From Nitrospina sp. (lineage in GTDB: Bacteria > Nitrospinota > Nitrospinia > Nitrospinales > VA-1): a stretch of DNA of 5,607 bases. The stretch lies in assembly GCA_003545625.1 (NCBI GenBank), contig DODH01000027.1, forward strand, positions 1,723 through 7,329, in the 5' to 3' direction. Shown piece by piece: positions 1-5,607 of the stretch; within the stretch, counting starts at the first letter, position 1, and each line of letters starts with the position of its first letter. Under the pieces are notes generated by a model. That model saw nothing but the letters and a program-made list of their open reading frames with translations, was not told the DNA's origin and did not search any database. A program made the translations under genes and the position numbers.

Positions 1-1640
1 GGTTCCTTCTTCTCCGTATCTTCCCCGTCAACTTTAATTTTGGATTTTACCGCGTCCTCTTCAGCCTTAATTGCGGGTTTTACCGTTCTCCTAGGCTTGG
101 AAGATGCTTTTTCAGGAGATTTCGCCTCCTGGACGCTCTCACTTTCCCATTCTTCAGATACCGTATATTTAAAATCTTCATAAGATAAGCCCTGTTTAAT
201 CTGGAATCGAAAATCTACCAAATGCTTCGTTTTCAACTCAGCCAGAATATTTAATTTATTATTCAGGAAATAATTAGAAACTTCTGGAGACACTTCCAGA
301 GAAAGTATTTTTACTTTTTCTTTCGCAATTGTCTCGTGAATTTTCCGTAAGACATTCAGGATTATGGAGTCCATTGATCGTACCAACCCCGATCCCGCAC
401 AATGTTCGCATTGTGTAAAAACTCCTTCCTTGACCGGTGGGGATATCCGTTGCCGCGACATTTCGAGCAGACCAAATTTCGAAATTCTGGCAAGATTGAT
501 TCGTGCCTTATCAGTTTTGCACGATTGTTTAACCTCCTTTTCCACAGCGGTCTTGTTCCTTTTCTGGTACATATCGATAAAATCAATGACAATCAGTCCA
601 CCCAAGTCCCGCAACCTGAGTTGCCGGGCAACTTCCTTGGCCGCCTCGAGATTAGTCGTCACCGCTGTTTCTTCCAGGTCCAGTCCTCCTTTGGTTTTGC
701 CGGAGTTGACGTCAATAGAAACCATTGCCTCGCCAACATCGATCACAATGGAACCTCCAGAAGGCAATAAAACCTTACGCTGGTAGATCGATTCAATCTG
801 TTCTTCGACATGGTATTCAGAGAAAAGGGGTTTGGTTTCCTTATATAATTTGACCAGATTTCGGTTACGGGGCATAACCATCTTTACAAAATCTTTTAAA
901 GATTTGTATGCATCTGAGTTGTCCACAATGATTTGGGAAGTATCACTGTTGAAATGGTCACGGACCGTCCTGACAACTAAATCCGGCTCCTGATGAATTA
1001 AAAATGGCGCCGTTGTAGATTCATTTTTCTTCCCGTCTTCAATTTTTTCCCAAATCTTCAGTAACATCTGCATATCTTTCTGCAGTTCAACCTTGGTCTG
1101 CCCTAAACCAGCAGTACGAATAATCAGCCCCAGGTTTTCCGGCAAATTAAAACCCGCGACAATGTCCTTGAGCTTTTTTCTCTCACTCTCATCCTCAATT
1201 TTTCGCGAAACTGCACTTCCTTGTCCCTGCATCAAAACCAGAAACCTCCCAGCCAAACTCAACGCATTGGTCAGTGAGGGCCCCTTGGCATCCCGGCTCT
1301 CTTTTGCCACCTGAACCAAAATGCGCTGGCCACGAATCAGAACATCCTGAATTCTTACTTTCGCTTTTTTCTCTCCAGTATGGATGTAAGATTCTCTCAA
1401 AACATCCTTGAAAGGCAAAAAACCATACTTTTTTCCACCAAAATCGACAAAAGCCGCTTCAATGGAAGGCTCGACCCGGTTGATCACTGCCAAATAAACA
1501 TTTCCCTTAATTTGTTCTCGAGAGGAATGTTCCACGATGTAGTCCTGGATGATATTATTATCCAGAACAACTACCCTGCATTCTTCAGGATGCTGGGCAT
1601 TGATTAACATTACTTTTTTGCTTGTTTTAGTTCTTCTCAT
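1..1640 (-). CDS. rne: Ribonuclease E/G family endoribonuclease, 3' end cut by window edge
   Basis: Single-strand-specific endoribonuclease that cleaves AU-rich RNA in rRNA/tRNA maturation and mRNA decay; cytoplasmic or membrane-associated in known members. 546 codons are visible and the frame is open to the left edge. An S1 RNA-binding domain lies at about residues 45-125 (IKGNVYL, then EAAFVDFGG). The DNase I-like catalytic region has SIDVNSGK with D310 and GGLIVIDFIDM with D353, matching E. coli RNase E D303 and D346 at a constant offset of +7. The zinc-link is C411-E-H-C414 (E. coli C404/C407), the cysteine pair that ties the dimer together. RLRDLGG and GLLEMSRQR are also present. After about residue 500 the sequence turns into a Lys/Glu-rich, low-complexity tail, favouring RNase E or a tailed RNase G over the short (~490 aa) RNase G; rne versus rng is not settled. 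The ATG at 1640 has a well-placed RBS. A second in-frame Met (residue 11, before LINAQHPEE) is a less likely start. Confidence 0.95.
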   Translation of the reverse strand, partial: MRRTKTSKKVMLINAQHPEECRVVVLDNNIIQDYIVEHSSREQIKGNVYLAVINRVEPSIEAAFVDFGGKKYGFLPFKDVLRESYIHTGEKKAKVRIQDVLIRGQRILVQVAKESRDAKGPSLTNALSLAGRFLVLMQGQGSAVSRKIEDESERKKLKDIVAGFNLPENLGLIIRTAGLGQTKVELQKDMQMLLKIWEKIEDGKKNESTTAPFLIHQEPDLVVRTVRDHFNSDTSQIIVDNSDAYKSLKDFVKMVMPRNRNLVKLYKETKPLFSEYHVEEQIESIYQRKVLLPSGGSIVIDVGEAMVSIDVNSGKTKGGLDLEETAVTTNLEAAKEVARQLRLRDLGGLIVIDFIDMYQKRNKTAVEKEVKQSCKTDKARINLARISKFGLLEMSRQRISPPVKEGVFTQCEHCAGSGLVRSMDSIILNVLRKIHETIAKEKVKILSLEVSPEVSNYFLNNKLNILAELKTKHLVDFRFQIKQGLSYEDFKYTVSEEWESESVQEAKSPEKASSKPRRTVKPAIKAEEDAVKSKIKVDGEDTEKKE

Positions 1641-1648
1641 TAGAAATT

Positions 1649-1654
1649 CTTCCT
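1649..1654 (-). promoter_or_regulatory. Ribosome binding site of the RNase E/G gene
   Basis: The minus strand reads AGGAAG followed by an 8-base spacer and ATG. This is a good Shine-Dalgarno match and decides the start at 1640 over the internal Met at codon 11. Confidence 0.7.
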
Positions 1655-1750
1655 GACTCTTCTTTGCAGATCAACACCAAGGGCGGGCTTCAAAACCGGC
1701 AAAATACTCAAAAGGTTGATATATTTGGAATTAACCTTTATAATTCAAAT

Positions 1751-1770
1751 AATTAAATATCAATTTAATT
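1751..1770. repeat. Perfect AT-only inverted repeat, possible operator
   Basis: Two 8-base arms, aattaaat and atttaatt, are exact reverse complements around a 4-base centre (atca). The element lies 111 bases upstream of the RNase E/G start. An AT-only palindrome can arise by chance in AT-rich DNA. It could also be an operator for a dimeric regulator or simply an easily melted promoter element; the role is unproven. Confidence 0.4.
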
Positions 1771-1970
1771 TTTCTGCCGGTCGGGATCACAGTATAACGA
1801 TTTTGGTGAGGAAAGAAGAAATCTGTGTTTTAGGATTGGTTTTTCCTGTCGGAAAGCCTATAAAAATGTTATTTAATTTACTTTTTAATTTCGACAAAAA
1901 CCATAAATTATTTTGATGGTACGTACTCTTCTACAAAAGGGAAACGATCTAAACTCATTTATAAATAAAG

Positions 1971-2001
1971 CCAGTATATTCTGGCATAAATTAGTATATT
2001 C
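1971..2001. repeat. Paired agtatattc direct repeats, first copy inside a near-palindrome
   Basis: The 9-mer agtatattc occurs at 1973-1981 and again at 1993-2001, start to start exactly 20 bases, about two helical turns. The first copy lies in ccagtatattctgg (1971-1984), which matches its own reverse complement at 12 of 14 positions. Spacing of this kind is seen at tandem regulator sites. The element is about 180-200 bases upstream of the kinase gene. The repeat is short, so chance is a real alternative. Confidence 0.25.
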
Positions 2002-2123
2002 AAGTCAGGGTTCAAATAGTACTGGGCTCAATCATACCATTCTTATCAAAAAGAAGGAAAACTTTCTTGTTGAATTAACCAATAATCCCGTTAAGACTTT
2101 TAGCCGGATTGTTAGGATTTATT

Positions 2124-2146
2124 AGCAAAAACAGCCGATTTTTGTT
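2124..2146 (+). promoter_or_regulatory. Small A/U hairpin in the leader of the kinase gene
   Basis: caaaaa (2126-2131) pairs exactly with tttttg (2139-2144) around a 7-base loop cagccga. One G-T and one A-T pair extend the stem to 8 pairs. It ends 31 bases before the kinase ATG. The stem is A/U-rich and weak and no U-tract ends it, so it is not a convincing terminator. It may be a minor leader structure or chance. Confidence 0.2.
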
Positions 2147-2166
2147 GATCCGCGACTCAATACAGT

Positions 2167-2170
2167 AGGA
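2167..2170 (+). promoter_or_regulatory. Ribosome binding site of the phosphoglycerate kinase gene
   Basis: AGGA followed by a 7-base spacer and ATG at 2178. The next in-frame ATG (2211) has an AGGA directly abutting it, too close to work, so this site decides the start at 2178. Confidence 0.6.
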
Positions 2171-2177
2171 AATCAAG

Positions 2178-3737
2178 ATGGCCAGCTCAAACTCCAGTAA
2201 TTCAATAGGAATGACCCAATTAGGGGAACTGAAACCGGATGATTTAAGGGGTAAAACTATTTTTATCCGGTGTGATTTTAACGTCCCCTTGCGATCCACC
2301 CCAAAAGGATTGTATCGAGTCGCAGACGACACCCGAATCCGACGTTTTCTGGATCTAACATTCAGAAAGATCCACGAGTTGACGGATGGAGATTGCCGAA
2401 TCATTATCGGTTCACACCTTGGTCGGCCTCATAAAACGAAAGACCAAACCGGCTGGGATGGCATCTTCAACATTCAGTTTATCTCCTCTCATTTCGATAC
2501 TTTGATCCGAAGAATTTATGGGGATACTTACACCATATTCCCGCCAGAAACGATTGATTCCCATATGCAACATTCTTTGGATATCGTTTCACACAAGCGT
2601 CTACCGCCGGGAGGGATCAAGTTTCTTCCCAATTTGCGTTATCTTTTGGATCCGAAGAATACGGACCTGTACCGCATCGAATTCATCGCCAAATTGGCAG
2701 ACGTTGCTGATGTCTATATAAACTGTGCTTTCGGTTGCAGTCATCGCATAACCAAAAGCATCAAACTTTTGCCCCAATTAATGCGGCAAGAGGGAAAATT
2801 AGTGGTTTCTGGTGTTCTTCTCTATGAAGAAATTTACCGCCTCGGAAAATTTGCCGGCAAAATTTTATCCCAACCTAAAAAAACCATGGTTGTAACCGGA
2901 GGGGCTAAAATATCTGACAAAATTGAAATTTTAAAACAGTTTGTTTCGACCGGAGTCAAAAGCATTTTAATCGGTGGCAAAATGGCCAACGCTTTTCTTC
3001 TGGCTCAGCAGCAAAAGGAGCTATTACAACCTTTCCAGAAGGATACCTTGCCTGCAAAATTACAAAGCCAGGTAGAAGCCAAAAATAATGAACTCCTGCA
3101 CGAAATCAATCTAGCCGAAAAAATCATTGAACTTGCAGAAGCCAACAAGGTGAACCTGTACCTTCCTGAAGATTACAAAGTTGTTACAGATTATCAGAGC
3201 ACCTCTTTTGAAAACAAAACTTCTCCTGATTTTTCCAAAGAACTCCAGTTGGATTTAGGTGAGAAGACGATAAACCAATTTGAAGAAATTTTTAAAGATA
3301 TCGAAAATGTATTTTGGAACGGACCTCTGGGAGCCTACGATCACCCCGCAAGTAGCTATTACGCGGAAGGATCCCTGGAGTTGGCCAAGTTGCTTTTTCA
3401 AATGGCCCTGACAAACCCCAAACTCTCTGTAGTTATAGGTGGGGGAGACTCTGCTGCAATGCTGAACAAAATAGGGATAACCGAATTGAAAAAAATCATC
3501 AAAGCGCAAATTGAAAAACAATTCCCCTCAAACATTAACCGAAATCAGATATCCATCGACTTCCTTGAAAATGATTCTTATCAATTGTGGAATTATTTTG
3601 CCACTAATTTCTTCGTATCCACTGGTGGTGGAGCTGCTCTGGAGTTCCTTCAGGGATTTTTAAAAGGAAAGGCAAAAGAGGATATGGCTTCCTACCTACC
3701 TGGAACCGCCACATTGATGGAGTTGTGCGAAATATAG
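2178..3737 (+). CDS. pgk: Phosphoglycerate kinase, enlarged and divergent (519 aa)
   Basis: Predicted to transfer phosphate between 1,3-bisphosphoglycerate and ADP in glycolysis, or the reverse in gluconeogenesis and carbon fixation; cytoplasmic. Motifs appear in family order. N-terminal 3-PG-binding half: RCDFNVP (31-37), ADDTRI with R53, SHLGRP (79-84), PNLRY with R154, AFGCSHR with R190. C-terminal nucleotide half: GGAKISDKIE (241-250, lysines 244 and 248), IGGKMANAFL (265-274), DLGEKT (359-364), WNGPLGAYD (380-388), GGGDS (421-425) and STGGGAALE (481-489). The protein is about 100 residues longer than usual. The clearest insertion, about 38 residues, lies between GGGDS and STGGG; smaller ones lie before LPED (329-332) and before the terminal LPG (507-509). 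Several usually fixed positions differ: NDAFG is NCAFG, ENxRF is PNLRY, and the Glu of GVFE is Asp in GAYD. No gap, tpi or other glycolytic gene is visible next to it. It could be the housekeeping enzyme of an unusual lineage or a diverged paralogue. Family assignment is firm; activity is likely but not certain. Confidence 0.93.
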   Translation: MASSNSSNSIGMTQLGELKPDDLRGKTIFIRCDFNVPLRSTPKGLYRVADDTRIRRFLDLTFRKIHELTDGDCRIIIGSHLGRPHKTKDQTGWDGIFNIQFISSHFDTLIRRIYGDTYTIFPPETIDSHMQHSLDIVSHKRLPPGGIKFLPNLRYLLDPKNTDLYRIEFIAKLADVADVYINCAFGCSHRITKSIKLLPQLMRQEGKLVVSGVLLYEEIYRLGKFAGKILSQPKKTMVVTGGAKISDKIEILKQFVSTGVKSILIGGKMANAFLLAQQQKELLQPFQKDTLPAKLQSQVEAKNNELLHEINLAEKIIELAEANKVNLYLPEDYKVVTDYQSTSFENKTSPDFSKELQLDLGEKTINQFEEIFKDIENVFWNGPLGAYDHPASSYYAEGSLELAKLLFQMALTNPKLSVVIGGGDSAAMLNKIGITELKKIIKAQIEKQFPSNINRNQISIDFLENDSYQLWNYFATNFFVSTGGGAALEFLQGFLKGKAKEDMASYLPGTATLMELCEI

Positions 3738-5431
3738 CCTGATCGAGAATCGGACAACTTTTTCACACAGCTTTTTAAAATTTCCTTCAGTTTGTCACAT
3801 TCGGTGATCAAGTCGATATAGCTCTTTCGTGTTTCAATTGCCAAAAAGCATACATTATCACCTACCAGGTTTTCTTTTCTTTTGCTGAACATATCGGCAA
3901 GAGGTCGCACTTCTGGATTACTGAGTCCTAATACTTCAATCTTTTCATCGATGCACGAAATATCCTCACCAAATTGAGCGATTTTATTGGAATTGCCCTT
4001 TCCGCCCGACACCCCTCTAATGATATTCCCACACATCCTCTTCCCTGTATTGCCAAGTTTTATGATGTCTTCCAATATTAAATATTTTTTCTGCAATTGT
4101 TCATCAATCAATTCGATGGTAGAGCAATCATAATCTCGTGTCAGATGTTCACTAACTCCGTTTATCAGAAATTTAAATTTTCCAGCATCCTTTTTTTCTT
4201 CAAGACGCTCCCGCCATAAAAGCGTATAAGCGGTCCGAAACATATCATCCATATCAAGCCCAACCTTTACGAGAGGCCTCAATTTAAAATTCATATCAAA
4301 ATCAAAAACTGTTTCAAAAACACTTAACTCAGAGCCTTGGGTAATTCGTTCTGGAAGAAGCCAGGTTTTGGTTTTTATATGATTTTCAATCGCTGACAAA
4401 AGATGTTGCGGGCGCACTTTATCAATGCAAACTATGTTATTGCAATGCACACCATAACTGCAAGGCGCGCAGGAAATTCTTGCCTGAAAAATCAAATGCC
4501 CTGGAGAAAACGGGGCAGTTTCATAAGGATGTGCATGAGCAAAAAAGAGCCCCACAATTTTTGTTCCCAGCGCCGCGGCCAAGTGCATCGTTCCCGTATC
4601 ATTAGTGACTAAATATTTACATTTCTCCAGCAATTGAGACAATTCACTGAGACTGGTTTTACCGGCAAGGTTTAATATTCTATCTTTATTTTTAGCCAGG
4701 CTTTTAATTTCTTCAGCCACCTTATTTTCCGACTGCACACCAAATATTATGATTCTAGCATTCAAATTTTCAATCAGCATGTCTGCCAAGTCTGCAAAAG
4801 ACCGAGCCGGCCACCGTCGGCCCTCCAGGCTGGACCCCGCCTGGAAGCCAATCACTATATCCTCCTCATCAAAGGACATTAAAGTATCGACTGATAATTG
4901 ATTTTGAGACCGCACCACTTCAATAGCACGACCTCTCACATCGACTCCGCCGCTCCTGGAAAATATTTCAACAAGGTTGAACTCATTATATTTACGATTA
5001 AAAACTTCGACACTGAAATACTGCATCCAGGGGTGCCCTGTCATGCGATTGCCAAAATCATTGCAATAAAAGCCAACGATATTTTTGATACCCAGGTAAC
5101 GCACCATGAGGGCGCTAAATTTTGAATGACTCAAGTTCACAAGCAAATCAAAATTTCTGCTCTTGATATCCTCCACAGACTTTTCGAGGTAACGGTATAT
5201 TTTCACCCAGGAAAGATCTTCCCAGTTTTCCTGTTTATCAAACTGCCTTAAGTTCAGGATGATGGATTCATCCACATCCGGTATCAACGGTACAGCACTG
5301 GCAAAATCACTGGTAACCAGAAGAGTAATTTTTGCGGTGGGATATTTTTCTTTCAATCCACTGATCAGTGGCGTTGTCTGAATCATATCTCCCATTCGGG
5401 TCATGCTGAGAATTAATATGTTTTCAGCCAT
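3692..5431 (-). CDS. Glycosyltransferase family 9 (heptosyltransferase-like) with long C-terminal extension
   Basis: Predicted to transfer a sugar, by family most likely ADP-activated heptose, to lipopolysaccharide core or a related glycan at the cytoplasmic face of the inner membrane. Numbering is from the ATG at 5431 (579 aa). The N-terminal Rossmann half begins ENILILSMTRMGD, with D15 in the place of the catalytic Asp of WaaC (D13). The second half has GFQAGSS (195-201), RRWP (205-208) and the nucleotide-sugar signature NDTGTMHLAAALG (277-289). A cysteine cluster follows, C321, C324, C330 and C335 (CAPC, then two single Cys), of a kind seen in many GT9 proteins. The GT9 fold should end near residue 352. 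The remaining ~225 residues are charged, probably largely helical, include six Cys, and match no domain I recognise. There is no signal peptide or membrane segment. The last 14 residues are coded antisense to the kinase 3' end. The start could also be the TTG at 5437, two codons earlier. Acceptor and exact sugar cannot be told from sequence. Confidence 0.9.
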   Translation of the reverse strand: MAENILILSMTRMGDMIQTTPLISGLKEKYPTAKITLLVTSDFASAVPLIPDVDESIILNLRQFDKQENWEDLSWVKIYRYLEKSVEDIKSRNFDLLVNLSHSKFSALMVRYLGIKNIVGFYCNDFGNRMTGHPWMQYFSVEVFNRKYNEFNLVEIFSRSGGVDVRGRAIEVVRSQNQLSVDTLMSFDEEDIVIGFQAGSSLEGRRWPARSFADLADMLIENLNARIIIFGVQSENKVAEEIKSLAKNKDRILNLAGKTSLSELSQLLEKCKYLVTNDTGTMHLAAALGTKIVGLFFAHAHPYETAPFSPGHLIFQARISCAPCSYGVHCNNIVCIDKVRPQHLLSAIENHIKTKTWLLPERITQGSELSVFETVFDFDMNFKLRPLVKVGLDMDDMFRTAYTLLWRERLEEKKDAGKFKFLINGVSEHLTRDYDCSTIELIDEQLQKKYLILEDIIKLGNTGKRMCGNIIRGVSGGKGNSNKIAQFGEDISCIDEKIEVLGLSNPEVRPLADMFSKRKENLVGDNVCFLAIETRKSYIDLITECDKLKEILKSCVKKLSDSRSGYISHNSINVAVPGR

Positions 5432-5433
5432 GA

Positions 5434-5607
5434 TCAAATATTCTCCTTTACAACTTGATCCATCATCAAAAACAGGGTTTCTTTTTGATCCAAGGCCCCT
5501 TCTCCCTGATGGATATGTTCTACTACCGTCTTTAATGAAAAAGGGTGCTGCCCCTTGAACTGCTTTAAATATTGCCCCAACTCTGTGTTTTCACCGGCTT
5601 GTTCGAT
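5434..5607 (-). CDS. C-terminal 57 codons of an unrecognised protein, 5' end outside window
   Basis: The frame is open from the right edge to TGA at 5436-5434. The fragment starts IEQAGENTELGQYLK and ends MMDQVVKENI. It is hydrophilic and probably helical, with no membrane segment or motif I can place, so no function is offered. It is supported as a real gene by three things: the uninterrupted frame, the short-overlap junction with the glycosyltransferase start, and the downstream RBS embedded in its last codons. This is the usual arrangement of consecutive genes in one operon. By context it may share a cell-envelope or glycan role, which is inference only. Confidence 0.6.
   Translation of the reverse strand: MEQAGENTELGQYLKQFKGQHPFSLKTVVEHIHQGEGALDQKETLFLMMDQVVKENI
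5443..5448 (-). promoter_or_regulatory. Ribosome binding site of the glycosyltransferase gene, inside the upstream gene
   Basis: The minus strand reads AAGGAG, formed by a Lys-Glu codon pair near the end of the upstream gene. It lies 5 bases before an in-frame TTG (5437) and 11 bases before the ATG (5431). The TTG is better spaced, while the ATG is the stronger codon and leaves the family-typical short N-terminus. The upstream stop TGA (5436-5434) overlaps the TTG as TTGA, so translational coupling is likely with either start. Confidence 0.6.

Larger units (their letters stand above)
1641..2177. other. Divergent AT-rich intergenic region, no supported gene
   Basis: This 537-base stretch separates the starts of two divergent genes, so it should hold the promoters and leaders of both. 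It is visibly richer in A/T runs than its flanks. Two short open frames on the plus strand (1716-1916, 1913-2125) start only at TTG, lack a convincing RBS and give no recognisable protein, so I do not call them. Promoter candidates are weak. On the minus strand TATACT (complement of 1791-1796) resembles a -10 box, but no good -35 lies upstream. On the plus strand TTAAGA (2092-2097) and TAGGAT (2114-2119), 16 bases apart, each match the sigma-70 consensus at four of six positions. A long 5' leader for the RNase gene is possible, since E. coli rne has a long autoregulatory leader, but nothing here proves it. Confidence 0.6.

Noticed and set aside
364..786. Plus-strand open frames of 140 and 122 codons (364-786, 402-770) opposite the RNase gene
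   Set aside because: They lie antisense to the catalytic region and zinc-link of the RNase, whose motifs match the family closely; their translations resemble nothing.
1783..1794. tgtgatc on the minus strand resembling half of a CRP site
   Set aside because: The second half (tcaca at the right spacing) is missing.
2006..2030. ggttcaaat resembling the T-loop of a tRNA
   Set aside because: The flanking bases do not form the 5-pair T stem and no acceptor, D or anticodon arm can be drawn around it.
1716..2125. Two small plus-strand open frames in the intergenic region (66 and 70 codons)
   Set aside because: Each depends on a TTG start, has no convincing RBS, and the AT-rich translation shows no recognisable motif or protein-like pattern.
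2075..2404. Minus-strand 109-codon open frame over the start of the kinase gene
   Set aside because: It is antisense to the conserved DFNVP and SHLGRP coding region and has no family resemblance.
3255..3521. Minus-strand 88-codon open frame inside the kinase gene
   Set aside because: A shadow of the WNGPLG and GGGDS coding region.
3725..3800. Possible terminator between the convergent genes
   Set aside because: No stable stem followed by a T-run is visible on either strand; the T-rich patch near 3760-3780 lacks a GC stem.
4403..5125. Plus-strand open frames of 69 and 75 codons (4403-4612, 4898-5125) opposite the glycosyltransferase gene
   Set aside because: Antisense to well-supported GT9 coding sequence, with no RBS or motif.

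Overview
The window appears to be ordinary chromosomal DNA from a Gram-negative bacterium. The evidence is an RNase E/G family ribonuclease and a glycosyltransferase of the ADP-heptose:LPS heptosyltransferase family (GT9), which normally builds lipopolysaccharide core or related surface glycans. The RNase opening resembles, from memory, versions in Desulfobacterota, Nitrospinota and Alphaproteobacteria. That placement is weak because there is no rRNA or other marker. I see no insertion sequence, integrase, phage gene, CRISPR array, tRNA or rRNA.

Layout, left to right. (1) Positions 1-1640, minus strand: most of an RNase E/G gene whose 3' end runs off the left edge. S1 domain, catalytic aspartates, zinc-link cysteines and the start of a charged tail are all visible. 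(2) 1641-2177: a 537-base, AT-rich, apparently non-coding gap between two divergent genes. It holds a perfect AT palindrome, a pair of 9-base direct repeats 20 bases apart and a small hairpin; no strong promoter can be called. (3) 2178-3737, plus strand: a complete but divergent and enlarged phosphoglycerate kinase (519 aa; the usual size is about 390-420). (4) 5431-3692, minus strand: a GT9 glycosyltransferase with a C-terminal extension of roughly 225 residues. Its last codons run antisense into the 3' end of the kinase gene, a 46-base convergent overlap. (5) 5607-5434, minus strand: the last 57 codons of an unrecognised gene. It carries the glycosyltransferase's ribosome binding site, and its stop codon sits at the glycosyltransferase start, so the two are very likely one transcript.

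The genes do not form an obvious single pathway. The kinase belongs to central carbon metabolism, the RNase to RNA processing and turnover, and the glycosyltransferase to the cell envelope. The items most worth checking are the enlarged kinase with substitutions in usually fixed motifs, the unexplained C-terminal extension of the glycosyltransferase, and the convergent overlap joining these two genes. I did not find a convincing new multi-gene system.
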